Part shown: one piece after another, positions 45,368-60,058 of the stretch
Layout: each line of letters opens with the position of its first letter
Position numbering within the stretch: the first letter of the stretch is position 1
NCBI GenBank assembly: GCA_004154925.1
Contig: QJNS01000051.1
Location: forward strand, 1 to 64,000
Reading direction: 5' to 3'
Length of the DNA: 64,000 nucleotides
Origin: Monosporascus cannonballus
Taxonomy: Eukaryota > Ascomycota > Sordariomycetes > Xylariales
Translations under genes and position numbers: made by a program
Notes under the pieces: generated by a model
The model's input: only the letters and a program-made list of their open reading frames with translations
Database searches by the model: none
What the model was told of the DNA's origin: nothing

Positions 45368-45372
45368 CAGTT

Positions 45373-48300
45373 AGAGCAATTATCCTGCTGCTTGCAGCTA
45401 CATATCTACTAGACCTGTTATAGTAGACAAATTTGTAACATTTTAGCCGACATTTAGTTGTGGCGTATTAGCGTTAAATTGTGAAAAACAACTTATTAGA
45501 ATCAAGGATCTTTATTTTTGTAATATTATTTAATATATTAAGAACATTTACTTTAATGTTAGAAATACAAAGTAGCTTTTTTGAAAAGATATTTTCTTTA
45601 AATATTTAAATTCATTTTACTATAAAAGATCATATCTGAAAACAAAATATTTAAATTGACGTAAAACTCGTGTTGATCGAGCGGACTTTAGTAAGACACT
45701 TCGGTCTTCAGTTAATTATTGTTTGAATTTTATTTATTCACAAAATCAAAATATTTCTTTCGTAAGCGATATTTATAATTATAATGGTCTTTTTTCTTAT
45801 TAAAGTATATTTTATAAGTTATTAAATACTAATTCTCCAGCTAAATTTCGAAAAGTACTTAATAAATTGTAAAAACAAAAACGTTAAATTAAAGGTTCCT
45901 TAATAACAAACTAAGAAATTGTTAAAAAGAAACCGAAACAACTTCTTTACAGGTTAAAACCTTTTCTATAATAATTTAATACTTTTAAAAAAACGTTTTT
46001 AAGAAGTTAAAAATCTTATCAGTTGAAGTTATTAAAAAATAAAAACGGTTGAAAAAAAGTGATGTTAAGTTAAGACCGAATAGGCGTAATTTACAGTAAA
46101 AATAAATGTTGCGTGAAAGGTGTAGATGTCATTTAATTAAAACGATATAATGCTCGATTGGAGATATAGGCCGTTATCATCCGTAAATTTAACCGTATTA
46201 ACATGGTCTATTAGAAATTTGACCGTAGCATATTTTAATGAGCGGTTTCGTATTCGGTAAAGGCCTACACGGTTTTTAAGTATTCTTTTAAATCAATAGT
46301 AATCTTATCTAGTTAGATCTAGGATTTTATTTTTATTTTCTTTTCAAATGCCGTATTTGTTTAACTTTATATTTATTATTGTCATTTCTTTTAAAACCCT
46401 TCAATTCTATTTTTAAAACGGTTTCTTTCAAAATTAGTTTACATAAAAAATATAAGATATCCGGGGTATTTTTATAGGTTTAAATAGTAATATGTTTTAC
46501 TTAATTTTGGCAATAATCTTATTTTATTATAAATAATATATAATTTTAAAATTTAATTTACTATTAATCGTTTTAGTTTTAATTAATACAAAACGTTACG
46601 TTTTACTTTTAGCGGAATGAATAAGCTTTCTGTCTTTTTAATCAAATTCGTTTGTTTAATCTTTTTAGTTATAATATTACTTCATTACATCTTAGAAAAA
46701 CTGTAAAAAAGATTAAAAGGGATTTATATTTTGCTGGTGTTTTTTATAAATATTTTGGAAGGTTTTATTACCGGTTCTTATATTCCGTTCATTTTTTCCT
46801 GTATATTGAAATAGATTTATATTTTTAACAAACAATTTTCTATAAGTTATTCTTATTTAATATAAATGTTATAGATAGTGATTGTGCTGGTAATTATTAT
46901 ATGTTTTAACGTATTCTTTTTATGTTTATTTTAATCGTCTTCTTCCTTTTTTGTTTAAAATTTTACGTTATTAAATTATGCTTAACTTTAATTTTGTTTT
47001 AACAAAAATGAGATTAAATCTGGAAATAAAAAAAGTATCCTTCTCGAAAACAAAAGTTTTAGTTGTTTAATGTTCGTCAATAAGTTTTTATAATAACTTA
47101 AGTTTATGTCTTTGTTATTATATTACTGTTAAAAATGAACACAGATAATAATATGTTATAAATTTATTCTTTAATACTTATACTTTATCTTATTCGCTTT
47201 TAATACTAGCTTTTCTTAAAAAATGTACGTTAACTATAAAGATTTAAGTTATATCGCTTTATATTATTTTAAAACCATCTTTACAGGTCCTAGTAATCTA
47301 ATTCATTTATAATAAGCTTTTTTAGTTTTATTATAAATGCTCTAAGGTTTTATTATTTGCTGGATTCTTTTTTATCCTTTTGAAAGTTATAGTTTTTTAT
47401 ATAGCTTTAATTGTTTTAAAAACTTTCTCCGACTTATACAACCAGTGTTTATATAATTTGTTTATAAATGTCTTTTATTAGTTTTGACGACCATGATCTT
47501 GCCTCGGTCTCGGAATTGGTTTTTGTTTATTTTTTAATTATCGGATTTCTTTTTCTTTTATATTATAACAGTTCTGGAACCGTGTTATTAATTTGAGGTT
47601 AATGTGTTAATATTTTATATAACTGCATTATTTCAGTTCTCCTGTATTACAATATTTGCAGCGTTTATTTAGCGAATTCTAAGCTTATAATCATCTTTGT
47701 GATCAAAAATATTTCTTTTCATATTTTGTTTCATTTAATTTAATTTTAAACTTATATTTTAATCGAAAAACTATTGACACTTTTTCTTATTTGTTTAGTT
47801 TTTGTGTTTTTATAAATCGCTTAAAGTTGTTATAATCGACGTAACTATTTAACAACTTTTTAATTTTATTACAAAAACTTTCCATCTTTTAAAACCATTA
47901 CTAATTGCCAATAGCCTTTGCGCCATTTAAGATCTTTGATGGTTGGAATGTTTAAGGTTTTAAAATAATATATTATTAGATATTAACTTCCATTTTCCCA
48001 ATCATTTTAGGACAATATTCAACCCGTAATCTTTAGTGTTAGTTTTTGTACCTTTGGTTTTGTTCAGGTTACTGAATTTTATTATTAATATTTTAGTGAC
48101 TTTGTATTTAAGTTGTTAAACTTTGTTTTGACTTTTCACAAAGTTTAAATGCTTTTTAAATTTATTTTTCATTTCAACTTTTAGTCATAGTTTAATTATG
48201 ATTTCCTGTTTCTTTTTAATTATATTACGTTTGTAATTAATCAATTTTGAAAAATGCTAGATATTCATAATATTTTCTTCATTTGACATATATTAATTTT

Positions 48301-51300
48301 TAATTATTTTTAAAATGGAATTTCTTATTGAAATTTAGCCGCAGGTAAAAGTAAGTTTCAGTATATTTAGATGTTACATATATTGTATATTTCTTACCAA
48401 GTCAATTTTTATATTTATAGTATATAAATTATAATCTATTTGTGGAATGTATTCTTTATATATCTCTTACATCCTCGCAGAGACAACTATGTCTTTAAAA
48501 CATAGAAATATAAAATTATAGACAACAGTTCGGAAAATGGTCATAGATATATATCAGAGATGTATAATAATATTACTAAGTTTAAAATTATAACGTAATA
48601 TTTTTAATGTAAGTATGTTGTTTTAACTATAGTTTTTTAATTTTTTTCTTTTCCTTTTTTTCAATACGATAATAGATTTTTCGAAAGTCAAGTATTATAA
48701 GACATTTTATATTCTAACTATTCTTAGCGGATTTACAAAAGTTAACATTTATTTATTTTTAATAATAATATGACCTAGCTGTGTTTATTTAATTATAGCT
48801 CAAAAAATAAAATTCGTATATTGAATTATAGTGTTCTTTTTATTTTCAAATTTCAATATTATATGTATATAATAAGTTATCGAATATTGAAATGGTTAAC
48901 TATTGTGTTGTTAAAATTCTGGTATATATTTTGCTATAGTACCCTTACTGTCTTTGGTTTTATATCATCGCTTATGTGGAATTTTAAATGATTTTTTTAA
49001 TATATATCACGAGATTTTATTTATGATATAATAATAATTTATAATTCTTTCAGCATTTGAATAATTATATATATTTAATAGATTTGGATGTCATCATTAT
49101 AATTTAACTACAACTGTATCCACTTTTAATTTGATAAAAACTTTTAGTGCATTATGTTTAAAAGTAATATATGTTTCTTTTACAAAAGCATGTGCTCTTT
49201 TTAATTCATTGGGAAATTCTTCTCTAAAGTTTTGTGAATTTTTAAGACAATATTATGTTTTAACATGTTCGTCATTTATAACGAAAGTTACTCTTGATAT
49301 GTTTAAATGTACATAAATATTTTTTAATATTTTAAAATATTCCGTTATTTTAATATTTCAACAAACATCTATCTATTACAAGTTCTTTATATAATTTCAA
49401 TCTATATCTTTAATAAGTTTTAATAATTGCATCAATGTTTTTTAAATGAGGTTTTTTTTATGTTTAAATTAATTATCGTTTTAAAGGGTTTATCTTTTAT
49501 TACAAAAGATGTTTAATATATTTACGTATAGTTTTGATTTTATATTAGATTTTGTAAAAATAAACATTTTTATTCTCTACATTTACAACGGTATAATAAT
49601 TTTTATTAATCTTGTTCGTTTATGAAAGAGGGCTATTATTGTTAAACCGTTTTAACAGCATATCTCTAACGACTAGATAGTCAACCTAATATTAAACTTT
49701 AGTTGTACAGGTTTATATCAGCAAAAGTATCGCAAGAGTTAAAATCATAAAAATAAGAATTAGTTATATTTTCTAATGCTAACCAAGTATTATATAAGAA
49801 ACTAGTATTGCAAATTATTTTTTTAAATTGTAAAAATAAGTAATATAAAGAATTCACATATGTTTGTTAATTTCTATATCATCTTGAAGTTCTTACATCT
49901 TGAATTTCATTCAATATTTCTAACTGTATTTATTTTTACGAACAGCTTAATGCCAGAAAGATATCCAAATTACTTAGCTTATTTATATAAATCCGACTGT
50001 TTTTGAACTCGATTTTGGTTTACTTTATGACACCATGTTATCTCTTTATGCCTTTTTTTGTTAGCAAAATATTTTTAGTACACCTTATTTTATTATAACT
50101 AGTTATATTATTAACTACCAGTTTCTTATACGGTTTAATTCCAAAATCGCCGTCAATGCTTAGTTATTCATAGTATTATATTTAATTTTAAAATCGTTTT
50201 TTTAATACGGTTCGAAATATTAAATACATAAAAGCAATTCACGTTTGAACGAAAATATTAAAAATTGTTATCGTTATAATAATTATAGTATTTCGATCCA
50301 TTTTTTATAACGTATTATAGGTAAAAAATCGCTTAAAGCCGGAGAAAATCGTTGTCAAAAAAGGTTTTTCGCGGCTTTAGCAGGCAATAAAAAAGCTTTG
50401 GCTCATAAAGATCGTATTATAAACGGAATTATTGATGGTTTTTTCAATTTATAGCGTTAAAAGGAAATTTTTCACGAAAAGAAACTAAAGTTATTAATCG
50501 TAAGTTTGAATAATAAACCAATTAAAAACACAAAAACGTTTATTAATCGAAAATATTTTATATATATTAGCTATTCTGTTTTTGAATTATATTATTTCAG
50601 AAAAATTTAATTAGTATCTTATTATTACTACTGCTAACGTTACTGGTAAAAGTCTATTAATAATAGAGAACTATTTATAAGATTTCTCGCGTGTTTCTAA
50701 GTATTGCTAAAATCCGGGTCATTTTATTGCTGAATAAAATATTATGTAAATGGATTTTTCTTTCGTACGCTTAGAATGCTGTTAGTGCGTACATTATTTC
50801 GTTTTTTATTTTTACGTTTCTTTATTCTATTTAAAGCCTACGAATATATACGGTTCATTGAAACCGTATGATATAAAAAATATAATAAATTTAAGATGAA
50901 ATTAAGGTTTTAATTCAGAATTACGTTCTGAAATCGTTTGAGTCTTTTTTAAAGGACTAATATATTTAAGTTTATGTTTTTATTTCATACTTTTATTTCA
51001 ATTATTGTTATACCAAAAGAAATTATTATAGTTTTCGGAAATCAATTTTTACACATGTTTAATTCAAATACTTATTTACGCAATTTCTGACTAATTTTAT
51101 TTACTTTTTATTTTTTAATTTGATTATGTAAATTGTTTTAACGTAAATATTGTCTTACTATTAATAAGCTTATTATATACGTTTTTACATATAGTAGTTT
51201 TAAATTTGAAATTTACGTTTATTAAAATGTTTTAATACAGCTATAATACAACAACCTTTGCAGTAATTCAATATTGAATAATGTATTAATTTGGTTATCG

Positions 51301-54300
51301 TATTTGCAATTAAAATAATATTTTAAAGAGATTTTTACTAATTAGTTGAATTATTCTTCTTATTCATTGATTTAAAATTTAATGTTATTAAATAATTTAC
51401 AATTAAAACGGTTTCGTTTGTAAAATATTATTAAAAGCGTAAAATATAAGTTTTTATTTAAAATCGATTTTATATAAGCATTTATATACTATAAAATAAT
51501 TTTTGTAATGATTGTTTATTGAATATTAATATTTTAATGGTTTATAAAATTCACGTATTTCGTGGAATAATTTGTAATTTCCATAAATTTAACATGAAAT
51601 ATTTTTATTATTAAGTTTCTGCCGAAACACAATTTAAAAACGATATTTATACTAATCATATTTCATAATATCCTTAAACCAGAAAAGATTTATATATTTG
51701 TATGATGTTTACATTATTACATCCTAGACTTATTACAAATTATATATTATTCTTATATTTTTGAATTATTAACGTACTTAAAAAGTTAATACGATAAAGT
51801 TATTTAAAAACTTTTTAAATAATTAAATATTAGTAACATATATGTTTTTATACATCACGTCTTTATTATATAAATTATTTTTTAAGAATTTACAAAGTAT
51901 TTATTATCTTATATTTTAATAAACTATGTATATAATTTTTAATTCTTTGTTATATATTAGCAAATGCACTCTGTACGATTATATTTTAACGTAATTATAA
52001 GCTTTCTTATAAAACCATATCGAAAATTATATCATTCATTTTAGATACAAATTTTCGATTCTTAATTAAGCGTTTAATATATGTCTTTTATTATTTTTAA
52101 GTTTGTTTTTATAAATAATAACTCTATCGAAATTAGATATTTCCTTTTCAAATTTAATTATATTTCTTAAATTCTTTGATTTGAAAAGAAATTTGAAATT
52201 TAATACTCTAAGTAAATATTAATGGAATAGGTATTTGCCTTGAAAATAGCTTAAAGATTGTTATTATTTTAATAATAATTATCATAATTCTATTTTAAAC
52301 AACGTATTTAAATTTTCATTGGTTGAAGCTATATAGAAAACATATAGCTAGCTATAAATTTACCTTTCATATTACCTTTTTCGGTTCTTATATTTAAAAT
52401 ATATTCTGAAATATTAGTTTTTAATTTAAAATAATATCATAAAAACATTTTACTTATTATTATTTGCTAATAATTATATTTTAACTTCGCTTATGCATTA
52501 TGACCGTTTATATTATTTAATTAGAAAAGTATTAATAAAATGAATTAAGAATATCGATATTTTATTACAATTTCGGATACGTTTTTAGTAATAAATAAAA
52601 ATGCAAACGAACTTATTTTACTTAAATTATACTGAATATTTATTAACATTTAATTATCATACTTTATTTGAAAGTTTTTTGATATATTTTGAAATGCCTT
52701 TGTACTTTCAATATTCTTTTTATTATCTCTATAACTAACTCTTCTTTTTCCGCTTTTTAATCATTGTGTATTTTATAAATTTTTAACAACTTAGAAATAT
52801 ATTTTATGTAAATCTTTTCTGTTTTCGAATACATTAAATCATCGGTGAAATAGCATACGCTTATAATATGGAACATCTTTTATAATATAAGATTTATTGC
52901 CTATTTAAAGATTATTTATATATACGAAAGCCCATTTAATATAACTTGGTATTTAACTCATTTTTATTTCTTTTAAAGGATTTATTTTCTTTTTAACAGT
53001 TTTTTGTGTATATAAATTGATATTTATTTTTGAAATTAAAGGCAGTTAATTTTATAAAATGATAAATTCAGGTTTTGATTTCAATACTTAATAATAGTAA
53101 TATTGGATCTTTGACAACAATATTATTTTCTTGTCGGTAATTAATTATAAGTATAATTTTTATAATTTTTAATTATGAAACATATCAAATACTTTATAGA
53201 TAATTTGAGACATCGAATTAATCAATTTCGGAACCGAATTTCTAGGTATCTTTTAAACGGACATATTTAGTGTCCGTTAGAATTATACACCCCGTAATTA
53301 TTTTTAAATGAAACGTATTTTACTATTAATTGATAATAACAATTATTATATTTTTAATATTCCTTTTTTAATTCTTTTCAAATGTTTTTTATCTTAAGAA
53401 TATTATAATGATATAATAGTAAATTATACTTAGTTTTTAAGGCTTCTACTGTAAATTCTTATTTATTCATTTAAATTCTGTGGTAGATATACTATTATGT
53501 TTTATTTATATTGTATAAATTTAAATTATAAAAACTTATTGTGTTCTTTTACTTATCTCTATTGTTTTTTGCACTCTTATATCTAATGAACTTTCAAACG
53601 ATTAGTTTGAGCCTACACCTTTATTTAGTTTTAGGTAAATATTAAAATAAATTTTACGTTATTACCTTTTCTGTTTTTTCAATTTCTATTTTATAATTTC
53701 AGCACTAATCTTAAAATTATATCATCGTTTTGAAATAAAACGATGCTCAAATTTAATGTTTCAATTTATCTTTAAATATATCTTTTAAAGTAGTGTATCT
53801 TCATTTAAATCTGGGCTTATTATTAAAGAAATTTTAAATTTCTATATTCGTTATTATAAAAAGTCCTATATTGTATTTTTGTAATAATTTAAATTTATTT
53901 ATTAGATTCGTTAAATTTTAAATTTTATTTGAAGTTCGTCACTTTATTATTTTAATATATTAGTATTTTCCGATTTATATCTTTTAAATGTTAAACTTAT
54001 CAATTGCTAGTATTATTACTTTTAAAATCTTTTTAAGCAAAACTTCTTTTAATTTTATTAGATCTTGTTATTTTACAGCATTTTTATATTTAACCATTTT
54101 GTAAATCCTTTTAGAATCTGCTTAATCTTATTTATACTTTATTTTTAATACATTATACGTTTATATTTATTGTGTCTGGTCGCGCATTGAAATTAAAATT
54201 ATCTTAATTAATTCTACATTTGTTATAAACGTCTCTTAGTATATATATAATTGGTTCTTATATTGTATAATATCTTAAATTGTTATAATGTTAATATTCT

Positions 54301-56524
54301 TGTATATCTTTTAAATAGAATTACGAACTTCTATCCTGATATTCTTTATTGAAAATTAATATAAATATTACTTAACAATAAAAAGGTTTCTGAAATTTTC
54401 CAGTAATATCTGTTTTTGACTTTTTAAATTCACCTTTTTTTCAATTTAATAATTATTGCATTTATTAAAAAAATTATTATTTCTATATAAGCATTATTTT
54501 CGTTTGTTAGATTTTTCGTTTGTCGGTGGGCTTATTTTTTACTTTGTTATTTCCGATTTAATTAAACAATTAATGAATTTTTTGTATATACGTATAATAT
54601 ATAAAAAATATATACTTTCTATTTATCATATGTTACATATATGTTTTGTTCATAATACACCGCGTATATCTTAATACACTAATTTGAAACCTTTAAAAAT
54701 AATTTTTATTTATTTTTATTCTTTTACTATTTTCATCCATTGTTTCATTATGTTTTGGATTTATTTTAGGTATATTTCTTAACTCTAAGGATCTGTAGTA
54801 TTTTATTTTATTGTAAGAATATTCGTCCGTATTAAACTTCGATTGTATTAAGAATATGTTTATTTTCTTTAAATGATGTACCGTTTGAACTACTTGATCG
54901 CTTTTGCGAAAGGAGGGTCTATTTAATATGGCGTCGAGACTCCTATAAGTGATGGAATAATATATCATTTTGTTTTACATGTAATATTTAATTAACTCAT
55001 AGGTTTACATTAAACCCCCACGAATTCAATAAGTTCAAAAACGTCTATTAGAAATTAAAAATACATTTTTGTTTCGTCTATAATAAAACCTTATATTACT
55101 AAATTATATAATATATTCTCCTTTTTATCAGTATTTATAATTTTAATTATTAATTTTGATTAGTTATACTACAAATTTATCCAACGAAACGATTCGCTCA
55201 ACTAGAAATATCTTATTCGTTCTATTAAATTTTACTGCTTTGTAATATATATTAATTCACACTTTTATTTTAATATTTTCTTTAGCAGCTTTATTTGAAA
55301 AACTTTTTAAAACAAGTACATACTTACCAGTTTACTTTTTATATTTATCAAGCAAGTTGTTTTAATACCTGTAACATATATTTAGATTACCGAAATTATT
55401 AAGTAAATCTTTTCAATATTAATATATAAAGAAGGTCTTTTTATTAAACATTTCTTATTTGATTTATACCTTTTCTATATACTGCCACCTCACTGTTTAT
55501 AATTAATAAATCGTGCTTTCTGGAAAAATTATTTTTGTTGTCAAAATTTAATGTACTGATTTATTAAGGGCAAAAATTGAGAATAAGTACCTATTTAAAT
55601 TAAAGAAATTCAAAAATTCCTCTTTTATTACATATCCGGCTTTATAAGTTGTGTCTTAATAAAAACTCATTATAGAAGTAAGACAATGTAAATTTAATCT
55701 ATAACTTTTTAAATTTTCCTTTGGAATTTTTGAATCCGGTCTAAAACCTATCAAATAACAGTTGTTTAAATACAAGTTAATATTTTAATAATATTATATA
55801 TTACTTAAAAATGAATAATGGTACTACATAGACCTCATGACATATTAGTATTGAAAATTTAATTAATACATAAATGTAAGTTGTATAAGCGTATTTTGAT
55901 AGAAATACTGGATTATTTGAAGTAATAAATATAATAACTAATTTTATTTCAAAATAATAACATATTTTAAGTAATCCAATATTATTATAATTTATTGTTT
56001 TTAAATTTATGGCAATACCAAACGAATTTATTATACGTTAACTAAATTGTTTTTATTAAACTTAAGGTTATTATAGATTTAATTTTATCAAATGCGATTA
56101 GTTTCTTATATATTTACTTATACTTTCACTCTAAAAAAGATTCAAATTACGTAACCTATCTTTGAAAATCCGACCGTTCTTTGTAGACGATCTAGGCTTG
56201 GGTCATAATATATATCTTTTAATTGATTTTTAGACAGTATTAGATAATTATTTAAACCTTATTTTTTCGAAATGTCAGATAGCTTTTAAGGGCATGAAAC
56301 TATGTAATAACGCGACTTGTAATTATTTATACCAGGATTATCGTATATATTTTGTGCGATATTTTTAATTTAATACACATGCAGTTTAAAATCAACCATA
56401 TATATTTTTGAAGAGATAAAGCTGATGGTATCAATAACCCAATTCTATAAAACCTTCAATATTAGAATCACTATAACTTTGTTGCAAGAAATACTCAAGA
56501 AAAATAAATGTTCTATTTCAAGGG
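45373..56524. other. About 11 kb of AT-rich DNA with little recognisable content
   Basis: No transposon domain or host gene could be supported on either strand. CpA and TpG are common and CpG scarce over most of it, the reverse of the pattern in the gypsy and copia elements. The longest open stretch, 54693-54968 on the minus strand (91 codons), has an even amino-acid mix and no identifiable family. A weak gag-like zinc-knuckle remnant (RCKYCNTGE on the minus strand near 47650) and a fragment of LTR-B (from 49663) suggest that an old minus-strand gypsy copy lies in 45.4-49.9 kb. Other short open stretches (43322-43567, 49131-49316, 54456-54674) look like chance. Confidence 0.5.
49663..49860 (-). 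repeat. LTR-B fragment, diverged
   Basis: Aligns with the first 200 bases of LTR-B: TCTAACGACTAGATAGTC (consensus TGTAACGGCTAGG.GGTT), then ATTAAACTTTAGTTGTACAG, TCAGCAAAAGTATCGCAAGAG and AACTAGTATTGCAAA. The orientation is that of a minus-strand element. The second half, expected up to about 50040, is not convincing. Confidence 0.7.
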
Positions 56525-56779
56525 TGTAATAATACATGTTATAGGAACAGGGGTTATTATCTCTAAGAAACGAACCTGTCAGGCCGAACGCGTACCTGTC
56601 GGGACTAAATTACGAATAAAGCGGCTTGGCTTCTAAGATCAGCTAGTTGCTTTGAGTTATTTAGCTGATTTAAGACTAAATTATATAAATTATATAGATT
56701 ATCTAGATTTACGATATAGTAATTTTAGTAATTAAGATATTTAATAAATGGGTCTTTATATAAGTCATAATTTGTAACA
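56525..56779 (+). repeat. 5' LTR of G4, little mutated
   Basis: 255 bp from TGTAATAATACATG to TTTGTAACA. It includes TATATAAG at about 56758, a likely TATA box for the element's transcript, and paired CCTGTCAGGCCGAACGCG / CCTGTCGGG motifs. The flanking 5-mers differ (AAGGG before, CTTTC after), so it is not a solo LTR with a duplication; it fits a 5' LTR followed by element DNA. Confidence 0.7.
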
Positions 56780-57249
56780 CTTTCGCCCATTTATTTATTA
56801 ATTTAAATATATAACTAAAGGCAATCGTTTTGTACTGTAAGAAGAATTCGTAATTTTTTTTAACAAAGAACATCTTAAGTTATTTTGCCTTTTATTATTA
56901 TTTGTAAATTAAGACATTATTTTAAATTTACTTAAATTTAAAAGATTAACATATAAGATGTTTGTTGTATTGTAATACCTCTCTAATTAATAGGCGAATA
57001 ATAATTTATTTCTTAATTATGTTATAAGCTTTTTTGAACTTACTACGAAAGGTACTATAAAACAACGTTCAAAAGACAAATAATATATCGTACTTCTGTT
57101 ATTCACCAGTAAAACATCAGGGACTAGATTAAACGATTTACCGTTTATCGAAAGAGGTTTTTAATTTATAAATACTATAATATCTTTTATTAAGCGAATT
57201 TAAAAAAGTCCATTATTGCTAAGCCTTTAACAATGAATTATTCGGTTTC

Positions 57250-57420
57250 TTAATAATATCTAGGATGTCCAGGGAGAGGAATCAGAGGAAAGAATGATTA
57301 GAGAAAGAGTAAAGAAAGAATATAGGGCCGGAATCTAGAAGAAAAAAGAAAGAAAGTTTATTATACAAGAAAAGGTGGATTTCTTAGCCTAAAAAATTAT
57401 AGACTTGAAAAAAGAAAATG
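57250..57420 (+). pseudogene. G4 gag region, decayed
   Basis: Purine-rich plus-strand DNA reads DVQGEESEERMIRERVKKEY and continues with KKKERKFIIQEKVDFL after a stop. A charged, coiled-coil-like stretch in this position fits a retrotransposon gag, but no zinc knuckle or capsid motif was identified. The minus-strand open stretch at 57777-58076 is considered a shadow. Confidence 0.4.
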
Positions 57421-59867
57421 TTCAATTCGTTAAGGAACAAAACTAGTTTTTTCTCAGTTTGGCTCAGCTAAAGAACAAAATTAAGAAAATAATTACAAAC
57501 CTTTTTCGTTAAAAGCAGAACTAAAATAAGAAAAGATTTCGACTTTACCGTTATTCGGTATAGACCGGAAACGAAAAGGAATTATTCCGCCTCTTAGTTA
57601 CTCTTGGATGACAAATGTTAAGGGTTATAAATTAATTCCATTGAAGCTTTATTATGTATTTACGGATATAAAGTGATTTTTTTTTAGGTCCGATTGTATT
57701 TCAAATTTTAGAAGAACTTTTTAAAGGTAACTTATGAGAAAATAATGGTTGTTTGTTAGCTACATATTAGAGAGCTTCAGGTTAAAAATGAATTATACGT
57801 GTAATTTAAAATGGCACCTTTTTCAAAATATATTAATAAGGTTATTATCGCTGACTGCTGTATCTTAAATCGGCAATTCCAAAAATAAAAACAACAAGTA
57901 GACGAGGTAATAATAAAAGCTCTAATAATCGAACTAAGAAGGATAAAGGCAAGCCTTAGAACGAAATAAGTTTTGTTTTGAAAGATTGTAAGAAAAATAA
58001 ATCCGAAATAACGTATTTTAATTCTGGCAAAAAAAGGTAATTTAAAAGCCATTATCGTTTTTTCGTTGAAAGGCATTCTAAAAACGAAGGAATTCCTTAA
58101 CCCCAGAGAGTAATTAAATGAAGTAAATAAAAGCTAATACTATAGAAGACAAGGAAAAAAAAAAGAAATGAATTAAAATTTTTTCTAGCTAAAATTTATT
58201 ACTACCACAATTACTTACATCCAACGCGATGCTCCAAAACACGAAAATTGATCCATTTGTTGGGACTTTAAAATTAAAGCCTGGAAGTACTATTCAGGAT
58301 AAACGGCTTCTAGGATAACTATAAAGATATAAAGTACACGATAAAGACGGCCAATATCTGCTACAAATTAGTAGTTATAGATAGTTGCTTTTGGAACTCT
58401 GCAAGTTTTCAAAATATACTATATATCTAAAAAGGCTATTTGTATATCTTTACAAATTGCTATATTTTTTTACTTATTATTCTCACGATTACTTCGTTGA
58501 TTTTAAAATCAAGGAAAACAATAGTTTTTAGCCCGGATAGGACCATAAAATACTTATCGAACAAAATAATAAGTGTCGATATACAAAAGTTATGCGATAA
58601 TTAAAGTACTTTAAATCATATTACCCATATCGCGCATGAGAATAAAGTTAAAAGGCTATATTACAAGAATGTTGACATTACTTTCCGATACTTTGTATTT
58701 AGCATACATTCCTCAATATAGGGACAATTCTGTTGAATTATTAAAACTTTGACTTTATATTTGGGAAGACACAAAAGCAAAACGTAAAGTATAAAAAAAA
58801 CCTAACATTAAAACCTTAATTGAAATACGGCTAAAAGATATGCTTCCGATGTAAAAATAATTAATGCATTGAATATGTTGTTAAAAAGATTCGCGAACAA
58901 AAACTCGCTTCAGTCGGATAACATCAAAAATTAAAAAGTTTTAAAGAGTTTCGAAATCAAGGTATTAAGGAATCCCGATTTATAAAACCTCATATAAGGC
59001 GATAAAAGCCAGACGTAGTTAAATTAAAATTCTCTTTTAATACGAAATTAAACTTTTTACAGTATTAATTAATTTAAAAATCGAAAGTATTTGAATTTTT
59101 TGCATTAACAAAGAAGTGGCGGATTTCTTAAAGATATAAATTAAAATCTTAGAAATTACGTACGGTAAACGGAAACTTTTTTACGTACGAAAATAAACGG
59201 ATTTTCCGAAACACTAAAAGTTTTTTGATAAAGATTTAAGAATATTAAAAATAATTTTGACTGTATATCGCTGATATTTTTAAGTATAATAATATCTTCG
59301 AGATGCTGTATCTTAGATACAATAATCTATTTATTAAATAAAAAAACAACTACATTTTTAGGATGGCAAGAAAACAAAAAGAAATTAATTGTCAAATTTG
59401 CTATATAATTTAAAAGCTACGGATTTCCGATCAAATTACAGCGGCATGCTTAAAATATCGGAAAGTTACTAGGTTATTTAAAACGAAAAACAGCATAACT
59501 TACCGCCATGTTTTTAATGCGATTAGAAGATATTCATCAAAAAAGAAAAGTATTTTAGAATTTACCAAATTTAATATTTAAATGTAGAAAAAGAAAAAGC
59601 TTTCGAAAAAAGCGGATAATTTAATTTTAAAAAACTATATTCAGCTTTTACACTTTCTTGTTAAATATTGCCTTTTTATAATTTTTTAAAAAAATAAGAA
59701 GCAAGAAATCAACAAAAATTAAAACTTTACTTATGGAAAAGTATTAGGTTACCGATAGTTAAATAATATTAAAATTAAAAAGGGATATATCTCAACTTTC
59801 TTAAATATGCTTGAGAAACGTTAGTAAGGATAAATAGTTAATAGCACTTGATTTTTGCGACAGTTAT

Positions 59868-60058
59868 TACCGTATCAAAATGGCCAACGGAGAAAAATAT
59901 AAAACGGCATTTAGAAAAGTATATAGACCTTATAAATACCGAGTAATGCCTATAGAACGTATCAATGCTTCCGCTAGTTTCCAAAGGCTGGTTATAAATA
60001 CCTTTAGATAATTTCTAGGCAAATTTATACTTTCTATTTCGTCGACATTCTTATTTAT
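59868..60058 (+). pseudogene. gypsy reverse transcriptase of G4, decayed
   Basis: From 59868 the plus strand reads YRIKMANGEKYKTAFRKVYR then PYKYRVM, matching 'yRIrm.eGdEWKTAFrTryG.yEy.VMPFGL', then NASASFQRLV ('NAPAsFQ.lI'). At 60035-60058 a shifted frame reads YFVDILIY for YLDDILIY. The expected Trp is Tyr. One frameshift separates the two blocks. This is one of the best preserved RT segments in the window. Confidence 0.93.

Noticed and set aside
47640..47670. Possible gag zinc knuckle on the minus strand (RCKYCNTGE)
   Set aside because: The expected histidine is absent and the last cysteine is not at the right distance, so the motif is not strong enough to annotate.
54693..54968. 91-codon open stretch on the minus strand with an even amino-acid mix
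   Set aside because: It could be a real remnant, but no motif, start context or neighbouring domain supports it, so it is only mentioned under the 45.4-56.5 kb region.
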